12,744 nt of DNA from assembly GCA_013205365.1 (NCBI GenBank), contig JABMNC010000101.1, positions 1-12,744 on the forward strand, written 5' to 3'. The notes below the pieces were generated by a model. The model did no database searches. It saw only the letters and a program-made list of their open reading frames with translations, and was not told the origin of the DNA. The stretch's first letter is position 1. Each line of letters starts with the position of its first letter. The translations under genes and the position numbers were made by a program. The stretch comes from Cryomorphaceae bacterium. GTDB taxonomy: Bacteria > Bacteroidota > Bacteroidia > Flavobacteriales > Schleiferiaceae. This document shows, in pieces, positions 6,206-12,744 of the stretch.

Positions 6206-7159
6206 ATGCGTTGTTCTTCTGCCCTTTGGCTTGCGATTGTTCCGGTATTAGCCGCTGCCCAAGCCTGTCGAGACCCCCAGCCCGAACCCTACGTTCCCTT
6301 CTCAGTGAACTACGACGTCACGTCTTTGGCGGGCCAGCCGGGTTTTGATACAGTTCCGGTCTTGAGCAGCGCCAGTTTGGATCTCGTTGAGGCCTCGGGT
6401 GGGGTACACTGCTCGTGGGCGCCTCAGGCCATTTGGGTAATCGAAGACGGCGGTGCCGGCTCCATGCTTTATCTAGTGAATACCGCGACAGGACGAGTGC
6501 TCAGTCGCCTACAATTGAATATTTGGTGGACCAACGAAGACTGGGAGGATTTGGCGCACTGGACCGATTCCAACGGCCAGCATTGGCTCGGAATTGGCGA
6601 CCTAGGAGACAACAATGAGGTCCGCCCGATGCGCCGCATTTTTGCCCTTCAGGAGCCGACTGGAGTCGACACCATGGCCACTGGAATTCAGAGTTATGCG
6701 CCCATTGCCCCCAAGGTTTGGACCTTCACCTACCAAGACGGTCCGCGCGACGTCGAGTCCATGTTTGCAGACCCTGTGGACGGCCGAATTTATCTTTTCT
6801 CGAAGCGCGACATGCGCAATCGCCTGTATGTATTGCCTGCGGAACCTAGCCTTGGGGGCGACGTGGCGCTGTTTCTGGGCGATTTGCCCGTGTACATGTC
6901 GACGGCTGCCGATCGCTTGACGCTCCCAAGCGGGCGTTCCCCCATAGTGCTGCGCAGCTACGGGCGGCTCTATTATTGGGATGCGGCGCCGAGCGAGTCG
7001 GCCTGCGACGTGCTGCAGCGGGTTCCGACGCAGCTTCCGTACACCGAGCAAGAGGCTCAAGGCGAAATTTTTGCTTGGCTCAAGGACGGAACCTACGTGC
7101 TACTCAGCGAGAATGCCGGGGGAGTAGAGCCTCGAGTGCATCGCTACCTAAAGCAATAA
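6206..7159 (+). CDS. Secreted beta-propeller-like protein of unknown function
   Basis: 317 residues from the ATG at 6206; an alternative ATG at 6182 would add eight residues. Residues 1-20 form a signal peptide (RCSS, hydrophobic core, AAAQA). The first mature residues include Cys21 after AAQA, a poor lipobox lacking Leu at -3, so lipidation is doubtful. Conserved-looking blocks are QAIWVIEDGGAGSMLYLVNTATG (about 75-97), NEDWEDLA (110-117), GIGDLGDNNEVRP (129-141), TYQDGPRDVESMFADPVDGRIYLFSKRD (175-202) and EAQGEIFAW (283-291). This order of DWEDLA, GDxGDNN and DGPxDxES recalls, from memory, a poorly characterised bacterial propeller family. The acidic loops could bind calcium. No T9SS tail is present, so it probably stays in the periplasm. 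Divergent from the phosphatase and convergent with the receptor gene. I see no beta-propeller phytase motifs; function unassigned. Confidence 0.78.
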   Translation: MRCSSALWLAIVPVLAAAQACRDPQPEPYVPFSVNYDVTSLAGQPGFDTVPVLSSASLDLVEASGGVHCSWAPQAIWVIEDGGAGSMLYLVNTATGRVLSRLQLNIWWTNEDWEDLAHWTDSNGQHWLGIGDLGDNNEVRPMRRIFALQEPTGVDTMATGIQSYAPIAPKVWTFTYQDGPRDVESMFADPVDGRIYLFSKRDMRNRLYVLPAEPSLGGDVALFLGDLPVYMSTAADRLTLPSGRSPIVLRSYGRLYYWDAAPSESACDVLQRVPTQLPYTEQEAQGEIFAWLKDGTYVLLSENAGGVEPRVHRYLKQ

Positions 7160-7189
7160 AAAACCCTGCCAGCTAGAGGCCGGCAGGGT
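7158..7189 (-). terminator. Intrinsic terminator of the large TonB receptor gene
   Basis: Read on the minus strand, an 8-bp stem (7189-7182 with 7170-7163) is followed by TTTTTT, the complement of the A run at 7158-7163. It lies 26 bases after the receptor stop. The A run overlaps the stop codon of the convergent propeller gene. On the plus strand the stem is followed by CTTCGAAGG, a poor T tract, so termination there is less certain. Confidence 0.8.
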
Positions 7190-7215
7190 CTTCGAAGGTG
7201 CTGTGCAGCTTGAGC

Positions 7216-9936
7216 TTAGAGGTCTAGCTTCACACCCAGCTTGGCGCGGAATCCGTAGTACTCCATTTGCATGGTGTACTGCTCTTCAAACTGGTAGTAG
7301 CGCAGGGGCTGGTTCGTCAAGTTGTTCAGGTCAATGAAGACGCGCAACTTCGGCGTCAGCGCGTAGTATGCGTTGATGTCTACGAAGCTCTGGTCGCCGT
7401 AGAAGCGGTCGGAGTATGCGTCGCCGCCGTACTCGTCTACGTATCCTTGGGCATGGTTAAAGCTTATGCGGGCCGTGAACTTCTTGGCGTCATAGGCCAA
7501 AGAGGCGTTGAGCATAATCGGTGCGGTACCCGCAAGGGCGATGTTCTCGTTCTCACGCACCCCAGTGGTCTGCGACGCAGTGAACGTTGCGTTGGTGTAC
7601 AGGTTCAGGTTCTTAGCGAATCCTGACTTGCCGAGCGTGCGCTGAAAAGCAAGTTCAAGGCCCTGGACCGAGGCAACTTCTCCGTTTTTCGGCGTTTGCG
7701 CATCGTAGGTCGTTCCCTTGTACTCGAAATCATTGATGGATTCCGTGTAAATAAAGTTGTTGATGCGCTTGTAGAACACTCCGGCGCTGATCAAGCCCAC
7801 ATTCGGAAGGTAGTTTTCGTAGCTCAAATCCACGTTCGTAGCCGTAGCTGCTTTGAGGTCTGGGTTTCCGAATTCTGCTTCGAGGTCGTCGCGCGAGAAT
7901 GAAATGTACGGAACCAGGTCGTAGTAGTTAGGGCGCGCCATAGTAGACGTCACCGAACCGCGGATCAAGCTGCGGCTGCTTAGGTTGTACTTCATCAGTA
8001 CGCTGGGCAAGACATTCGTGTAGTTGCCTGTGCCCGAGGTCGCTTCTGAAGTTTCTTCATCAAGGTCAAAGGCAAAACCGTTGTAAATGTTTGAGGTGTT
8101 TTCAACGCGAATACCTGCAGTGTAGTCGAGCTTACCTGACGTGCCGCTGTACATGGCATATGCACCCATGATGTTTTCGTTCGCGTCGTAGTTGGTGGCA
8201 GCAAACTCTGCTGGCACTGAGGCGCTTTCAAAGAGCGCGCTGTTGTCAAGGTCCTGATCGCCCAGGTAGTCTTTAGAGATAAAGCTCTTACCTGCAGCAA
8301 AATTCCAGTAGTCCCCGGCCATGTAGTTGTCAGCGCGCGCGGCTTCGTACTTGATGCTCAGGTCGTCAAAGCTGGGCTCTTGGTCGCCGTCTATAAATTC
8401 GTACTCATTGTAGGTCACCTCGCGAAACTTCACTTTACCGCGGTAGCGCACACCAAACTTTAGATTGCCTTTACCTACGGGCATCGTGAAGTCAAGTCGC
8501 GCATTGTTGTCTTGGTCGTAGGTGTTCTGCTGCTGCTGGATGAGCTCGTGAAGCCCGTAATCACTGAGGGCCAAACCAACTGATGCAGGGAGCATGTTCG
8601 GGGTAGTAGGGTCCATGTCTGCAAACACCACCTCGGCGTTTTTCTTGCGGAACTGAATGTAGCGTTCGTCCGGACGAAGTTCATTGGCAAACGAACGGCT
8701 CACGCTCCAGTCGGTGCGGAGCTTGCCAAAAAGGTGCTCTCCGCGAAGGGCGAGGTTGTACATCGTTTGGTTCTCCAATCGGGCATTGTTTACCTCGTTT
8801 GATCCACCTTTTGTTTGCATGCGGAGTTCGCCAATGTAGGTTCCGTCTTCTTGGCGTTCGACATCTTTAAATCGCATGCGGAATCGGTTTTCCCAATCCT
8901 TGCGGTTGCTGTACATCGACTGCACAAAAATGGTGTGGCCGGGGGCCAAGCGGAAGTCCAAGTTGGCCGACAGGTTCTGGCGAAGGCGGCGCACGTCGTA
9001 CTGGCGAACTTCGTAGTTAAAGATGTAGGGGTTGGCTGCGTTGTCAAAGTTCCACTCGAACTCCGCGTTGTCGGAACCAAACACGTGGTCCTTGCTCGAG
9101 GCACTAGCCACTATACCGATCTTGTCTTTGGCAAAGCGATTTCCGTAAGTGAACGATCCGTTTGGCGTCACTTTCTGGCTGAGTGAGTTGTACAATGCAC
9201 CGCCCGTGACCACGATGCGCTGCCCAGCTGGAGCGGCGCGGGTAACCAAGTTCACCGATCCGCCAATGGCATCGGCGTCCATGTCGGGGGTAAGCGCTTT
9301 CGATACTTCAATCGTTTGAATCATGTCTGCGGCAATCAAGTCCATTTGAACGTTGCGGTTGTCGCCTTCGGCAGACGGAATACGCTCGCCGTTGATGGTC
9401 ACGGAGTTGAGTTGGGGAGCTAATCCGCGAATAATAATGTTGCGGGCCTCGCCTTGGTCGTTTTGCATGGTAATCCCGGGGATGCGCTTTGCAGCGTCAC
9501 CAATGTTGTCGTCCGGGAAACGTCCGACCTGGTCCGAAGACACCACATTGGTAGAATTGATGTTGCTCTTTTGGCGGTTTAGGGCTCGTGCCTGACCCTG
9601 CAAGTAGGATCCTGTGACCTCAATTTCACCGAGCTCGGTAATTCCAGGCTTTGTTTTAAGGCTCACATATTGGCTTCCGCTGGCAGTATTTACCGAAACC
9701 TCTAGGGTTGCATAGCTTGCGTACTGAAGCTTAATCTTGTGCTTGTCGGCAGACAGACCGGTGAACGAGAATCGCCCGTTGAGGTCTGTGGTCGTAGTTC
9801 GGCTGCCATCGAGCGTAATGACTGCACCCGGCAGGGCAATATTGGACTCGTCGGTTGCTTGGCCACTAATGCTGGTTTGGGCCATAGCGGTCAAACCAAA
9901 AAGGGCAAAAAGTGATAATGTTAAAAGTTTGCGCAT
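7216..9936 (-). CDS. TonB-dependent receptor with N-terminal carboxypeptidase-regulatory-like domain
   Basis: 906 residues from the ATG at 9936; a TTG two codons earlier is less likely. Signal peptide residues 1-19 (MRKLLTLSLFALFGLTAMA before Q). Residues about 22-98 are a carboxypeptidase-D regulatory-like domain (SISGQATDESNIALPGAVI, then DLNGRFSFTGL). The plug follows at about 110-236: VVSSDQVGRFPDDNIGDAAK, RIPGI, RNIIIRGL, VTINGERIPS, IQTIEVSKALTPD and AIGGSVNLVTR. This plug pattern resembles the TonB-Xanth-Caul receptor type (TIGR01782). The rest is a barrel with TMARPNYYDLVPY, FGNPDLKAATATNVDLSYENY and a final YYGFRAKLGVKLDL strand. Family knowledge: high-affinity uptake across the outer membrane with TonB-ExbB-ExbD; ligand unknown. 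No SusD partner is beside it. The nearest possible functional partners are the propeller and phosphatase genes at 4837-7159. The gene looks intact and is terminated at 7158-7189. Confidence 0.94.
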   Translation of the reverse strand: MRKLLTLSLFALFGLTAMAQTSISGQATDESNIALPGAVITLDGSRTTTTDLNGRFSFTGLSADKHKIKLQYASYATLEVSVNTASGSQYVSLKTKPGITELGEIEVTGSYLQGQARALNRQKSNINSTNVVSSDQVGRFPDDNIGDAAKRIPGITMQNDQGEARNIIIRGLAPQLNSVTINGERIPSAEGDNRNVQMDLIAADMIQTIEVSKALTPDMDADAIGGSVNLVTRAAPAGQRIVVTGGALYNSLSQKVTPNGSFTYGNRFAKDKIGIVASASSKDHVFGSDNAEFEWNFDNAANPYIFNYEVRQYDVRRLRQNLSANLDFRLAPGHTIFVQSMYSNRKDWENRFRMRFKDVERQEDGTYIGELRMQTKGGSNEVNNARLENQTMYNLALRGEHLFGKLRTDWSVSRSFANELRPDERYIQFRKKNAEVVFADMDPTTPNMLPASVGLALSDYGLHELIQQQQNTYDQDNNARLDFTMPVGKGNLKFGVRYRGKVKFREVTYNEYEFIDGDQEPSFDDLSIKYEAARADNYMAGDYWNFAAGKSFISKDYLGDQDLDNSALFESASVPAEFAATNYDANENIMGAYAMYSGTSGKLDYTAGIRVENTSNIYNGFAFDLDEETSEATSGTGNYTNVLPSVLMKYNLSSRSLIRGSVTSTMARPNYYDLVPYISFSRDDLEAEFGNPDLKAATATNVDLSYENYLPNVGLISAGVFYKRINNFIYTESINDFEYKGTTYDAQTPKNGEVASVQGLELAFQRTLGKSGFAKNLNLYTNATFTASQTTGVRENENIALAGTAPIMLNASLAYDAKKFTARISFNHAQGYVDEYGGDAYSDRFYGDQSFVDINAYYALTPKLRVFIDLNNLTNQPLRYYQFEEQYTMQMEYYGFRAKLGVKLDL

Positions 9937-9956
9937 GATCAAGGTGGTTTAAGCCC

Positions 9957-9984
9957 CAAAGGACATCAAGCCTAATCACCTCAA
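9957..9984 (-). promoter_or_regulatory. Weak candidate promoter of the large TonB receptor
   Basis: On the minus strand TTG (9984-9982) is followed after 17 bases by GTCCTTTG (9964-9957), 20 bases before the ATG at 9936. The TTTG half of the -7 element and a -33 TTG are present at a plausible spacing, but the TA half is missing. The gap to the upstream gene's stop (9937-10029) holds nothing else convincing apart from a short inverted repeat at 10000-10017. Confidence 0.3.
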
Positions 9985-9999
9985 TGTTAACAGAATCAA

Positions 10000-10017
10000 G
10001 GCTTAAATTATTAAACC
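10000..10017. repeat. Short inverted repeat in the receptor upstream region
   Basis: GGCTTAA and TTAAACC flank a 4-base loop; seven pairs including one G-T wobble in the minus-strand RNA. It lies downstream of the surface-protein gene and upstream of the receptor promoter. It could be an operator or part of the surface protein's 3' end; no T tract follows it. Confidence 0.3.
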
Positions 10018-10019
10018 GT

Positions 10020-10051
10020 AAAAAAAAAGTTAAGGAACGGTAATCCGTGCC
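10020..10051 (-). terminator. Probable intrinsic terminator overlapping the surface-protein stop
   Basis: On the minus strand a short hairpin (10051-10045 with 10040-10034, six pairs with one mismatch, loop ATTA) covers the last codons. After TTAAC comes a run of nine T (10028-10020). The stem is short and 5 bases from the T tract, but the T run is the longest in the window. Confidence 0.45.
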
Positions 10052-12744
10052 GCCTGGCCATTCTGCCACAGAAGGTATACCCCGCTTGGACAGTCTTCAG
10101 GTACAAAAATCTGCATGGCCCCGGCCTCGTTGCGCTGAATCCATGCCAGCATTTGGCCCGACAAGGTGGCCACCTGGATCGGACTTTCGCTCGGACTGGT
10201 TATCCACTGCCCTGCGCTTGCGGGGTTTGGGAACCATTCGCCGCGTAGGTCCGGCTCATCAAGCCCGACCGTGGTCAGTGACTTGGTGAGACTGTCTTTG
10301 CCGCCGCAGATGTTCGAAGCCACAAGCGTTACTTGGTAAAACAGCCCGGGAACCCCGTAGATTTTGGTCGGATTCGCCCCGTTGCCCGTCGTACCGTCTC
10401 CAAAGAACCATTGGAAGTTTATGGCGTCAACGCTGGACCAAGGAGTGGCTTGAAACTCGACCCTCATGCCTGCACCACCCGACGAAAGGACTTGCGCAGT
10501 CCATTCCGCAATGGGTTTGCTGCAGGTTACCACAATTTGGCTGGAGGAAATGGTGTCTCCGCAGGCATTATACGACCGCATAACCACCGTGTAGGGTCCT
10601 GAGACTGCGTAGGTATGCGTCGGGCTTGCCCCTGACCCGGTATTGCCGTCGCCAAAGTCCCAAAGCTGCCCCGCAGAGTTCACGGCCAAGCTCACAAAAG
10701 ATACTGTGGTGCCGTTCACGGAGTAGCTAAAGCCGCTTCCCAGAGGAGCACAGATAACTACGGTCACTTGAATAGTGTCGGTACTTCCGCAGAAGTTTGC
10801 CGCAGCCAAGCTAAGGGTGAAGGTGCCGCTGCCCGAAATCGGAATGGTCGAAGATGCTCCAGTGCGCGTGGCGACAGTGACCCCGCTGGAGTTCACAAGA
10901 GTCCACCAATAATTGGTTGTAGGCGAACTATTCTGGGCGTTCATAATCAAGCTACTCCCGACCACCGCATAGGTAAATGCGGCAGAAACTGCCGGGCAGG
11001 GCTGCGTAGTAACAGCAAGAGGCCCGACCCAAGAACTTGCTAAACCAACGCTTGCACAGGTGTCCTTGAGGTAAACATGGTAGGCGGTGCCCGCAGCCAA
11101 GCCCGAGAGCGGGTAGGGGTTTGCGATGCCTGTGCCCACGACCTGAGCGTTGGTCGGGGTAAAGCCCACCGGGCCCAACGCAATACGGGTACTTCCGCCG
11201 CCGGCCGTAAATCCGATTTGAGCGCTCGTTACCGTTATGGCTGAGGCGGTCAAGGCCGAGGGCGAAGAACAGGATGGAACGGGAGCCTCTACCAAAGCAA
11301 ACTCGTCCAAGCCAATTTCGGCATTGGCAAATCCAGCCGTTAATTTTTGTCCCCTGAATAAGAAGCGCACCGTAGTTCCGGCGTAGGCAGGCAGCGGAAC
11401 CTCATGCAGGGACCAGGCTGAGCTAGCAGAGGTTTGATTGCCCGGAAGCACCGTTAAAATGCTGTTCCAGCCCGTACCGCTGTCTGCAAATACCTCCAAA
11501 CGATCGATGGAAGGACCAAAAAGGTGGCTTCTAAACCGTAGCATGGGTATGTTTAGTAGGCTGGTGTTAATCAAGGGGGATGTCGCATCCGTTTGGTTGG
11601 TTCCATTATTGCCAAACCCCGCGGTAAAGAGGTATTTACCGCCGTTTACACCTTGGTTCGGCCCTGTATTATTGGCCTGCATGGGCCCGAGCCCGACGGA
11701 CCAAAAAAACTGGGAGGCGGTAGATCCTGCCGACCGACTCCAGCATGGCGAAATGCTGCCTTGAAGATTGGGCCAGGTGCCCACAATCCATGTGCTTGAT
11801 TGAAAACTCTCGGTCGCCGGAGCATTGACTGCGGTGCAGGTCGTCGAAACTGCAAGCTCAGAGCTCCATGCGCTAACGCTCGAGGCACTGCAGCTGTCTT
11901 TAATATAAAAATTATAGGCGGTAATTGGAGTCAACCCACCCACTAAAAAGGGATTGGACGCCGCGGTAACTCGGGTTCCGCTAGTTGCAGGGTTAAAACC
12001 GGCCGGGCCGTACTTAACTACCCAGGGGCTGCTTCCCACGGTCCAACTCAAGGTTACGCTGTTGCTGCTGACCGCTGAAGCCGTAACGTTCAGGGGCTTG
12101 GGGCAACTTGGGGTCTGATGTATGTCAATATCATCAATGGCGGACTGAGCCTGCGAGGCGAAATTCGTAGTGGCAGTACCGATCCATTGCAGCCGAACTT
12201 TTTTATTGGCAAAGGCAGCAAGGCTAACGGTTACTTCGGTCCAGGGGTCAGTTTTGGCAGTCTGAATTTGCCCCGTGACGGACCAAACCTGGGTCACAAC
12301 ACCCGCAGTGTCTTCAACCTGCACAAGGGTTGATGCTATCTGGCTTCCGTAGGCGTGGTACCAAAAAGTGAGCTCAGGAATACCAACAGGAGTAAGATTG
12401 ATCCATGGAGTTTTGAATGAACCCGACGATCCATTGGTAAAGCCGATCGATTCGAGGTAGGCGTACTTGCCGTTGACGGCCGGACCGTGGTCTTCACTGG
12501 GGCCCGTATTAAACGAACTGAATTGAGGCGGACCCACCACATACATTAGGCCACCGAGCGAAGGTCGCTCCCAGCAGTTTGGCCAAGTTCCGGCCTGATT
12601 GAAGCTTGGGATAGCCCAGGTCGCCCCGTCGAAACCCTCGGACCAGGGAGCAGAAGTAGCAAGGCATGAGGTCGTGAACTGTACCGGCCCTACCCAGGCA
12701 CTGAAGGAGGTTGGGCCGCAGGAATCCCGCACCCATGCTTCATA
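10030..12744 (-). CDS. T9SS-exported multidomain surface protein (FN3, MAM-like, PKD), N-terminus outside window
   Basis: The frame is open to the window edge, giving the last 904 residues; the GTG at 12732 is internal. Residues below count from the edge. Domains: end of an FN3 domain (1-27, DSCG..SFSAWVGPVQFTTSC); MAM-like jelly-roll (about 30-210, NCWERPS, LTFWYHAYG, IDDIDI); FN3 (about 217-303, KYGPAGF, TAYNFYIKDSC); second MAM-like domain (about 308-487, PCWSRSAG, LRFRSHLFG, IGLDEF); FN3 (about 495-583, LGPVGFTP, TAYHVYLKDTC); a degenerate PKD-like domain (about 587-665); PKD (about 668-741, LWDFGDGNTGSGASPTHTYA); PKD (about 744-825, FQWFFGDGTTGNGANPTKIY); and a T9SS type A sorting domain (about 830-904, GEWFPNPAS, SGVYLLW). 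Paired cysteines recur per module. Such proteins are secreted through T9SS and are usually adhesins or parts of larger enzymes; any catalytic domain would be outside the window. The receptor gene downstream has its own candidate promoter. Confidence 0.87.
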   Translation of the reverse strand, partial: YEAWVRDSCGPTSFSAWVGPVQFTTSCLATSAPWSEGFDGATWAIPSFNQAGTWPNCWERPSLGGLMYVVGPPQFSSFNTGPSEDHGPAVNGKYAYLESIGFTNGSSGSFKTPWINLTPVGIPELTFWYHAYGSQIASTLVQVEDTAGVVTQVWSVTGQIQTAKTDPWTEVTVSLAAFANKKVRLQWIGTATTNFASQAQSAIDDIDIHQTPSCPKPLNVTASAVSSNSVTLSWTVGSSPWVVKYGPAGFNPATSGTRVTAASNPFLVGGLTPITAYNFYIKDSCSASSVSAWSSELAVSTTCTAVNAPATESFQSSTWIVGTWPNLQGSISPCWSRSAGSTASQFFWSVGLGPMQANNTGPNQGVNGGKYLFTAGFGNNGTNQTDATSPLINTSLLNIPMLRFRSHLFGPSIDRLEVFADSGTGWNSILTVLPGNQTSASSAWSLHEVPLPAYAGTTVRFLFRGQKLTAGFANAEIGLDEFALVEAPVPSCSSPSALTASAITVTSAQIGFTAGGGSTRIALGPVGFTPTNAQVVGTGIANPYPLSGLAAGTAYHVYLKDTCASVGLASSWVGPLAVTTQPCPAVSAAFTYAVVGSSLIMNAQNSSPTTNYWWTLVNSSGVTVATRTGASSTIPISGSGTFTLSLAAANFCGSTDTIQVTVVICAPLGSGFSYSVNGTTVSFVSLAVNSAGQLWDFGDGNTGSGASPTHTYAVSGPYTVVMRSYNACGDTISSSQIVVTCSKPIAEWTAQVLSSGGAGMRVEFQATPWSSVDAINFQWFFGDGTTGNGANPTKIYGVPGLFYQVTLVASNICGGKDSLTKSLTTVGLDEPDLRGEWFPNPASAGQWITSPSESPIQVATLSGQMLAWIQRNEAGAMQIFVPEDCPSGVYLLWQNGQAARITVP

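Noticed and set aside
6206..7159. Propeller gene as a beta-propeller phytase
   Set aside because: I do not see the DDPAIW-type or NNFDVRY-type motifs expected of that family; only the general propeller character and the neighbourhood suggest it.
9938..10000. Three ATCAAG hexamers (9938, 9965, 9995) as operator repeats
   Set aside because: Flanking bases differ and spacing is irregular; six-base matches in a short region are not enough.
12730..12732. GTG as the start of the multidomain surface protein
   Set aside because: It falls in the middle of an FN3 domain, the frame continues to the edge, and there is no signal peptide.
1..12744. Defence system, CRISPR array, prophage, insertion sequence or RNA gene
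   Set aside because: No regularly spaced repeats, transposase, integrase, nuclease or tRNA-like structure was found; the long genes account for nearly all of the window.

Overview
The window looks like chromosomal DNA from a Bacteroidota bacterium, probably a flavobacterial-type lineage with moderate GC. Evidence: two TonB-dependent outer-membrane receptors (one with an N-terminal carboxypeptidase-regulatory-like domain), two secreted proteins ending in type IX secretion (T9SS) sorting domains, a tandem FN3/MAM-like/PKD surface protein, start regions without clear Shine-Dalgarno sequences, and -7 boxes resembling the Bacteroidota TAnnTTTG element. I see no tRNA, rRNA, CRISPR array, insertion sequence or phage gene.

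Layout. (1) 1-3250, plus strand: the 3' part of a TonB-dependent receptor, then a T9SS-exported alpha/beta-hydrolase-like protein, closed by a strong GCAA-loop terminator. (2) 3303-4652, minus strand: a polytopic membrane protein resembling GT-C glycosyltransferases. (3) 4837-6140, minus strand: a two-gene operon of a purple-acid/TRAP-like metallophosphatase lipoprotein and a very acidic 100-residue protein coupled by an ATGA overlap; its likely terminator abuts the promoter of the membrane-protein gene. (4) 6206-7159, plus strand: a secreted propeller-like protein, divergent from the phosphatase with 65 bases between the starts. (5) 7216-9936, minus strand: a complete 906-residue TonB-dependent receptor. 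(6) 10030-12744, minus strand: the C-terminal 904 residues of a T9SS-exported adhesin-like protein whose N-terminus lies outside the window.

How the genes may work together. Receptor plus exported hydrolase (1-3250) looks like a surface hydrolysis and uptake pair. The exported phosphatase, propeller protein and large receptor (4837-9936) could form an organic-phosphorus scavenging neighbourhood; this rests on gene adjacency only.

The most interesting signal is regulatory. Three independent genes (starts 4652, 6140 and 6206) each have a TAC(C/T)TT-type -7 box ending exactly 3 nt before the ATG, which predicts leaderless mRNAs. Other points are the ultra-acidic coupled protein, the non-canonical nucleophile elbow of the hydrolase, and a terminator that runs directly into a promoter. 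I found no clear defence or mobile system.
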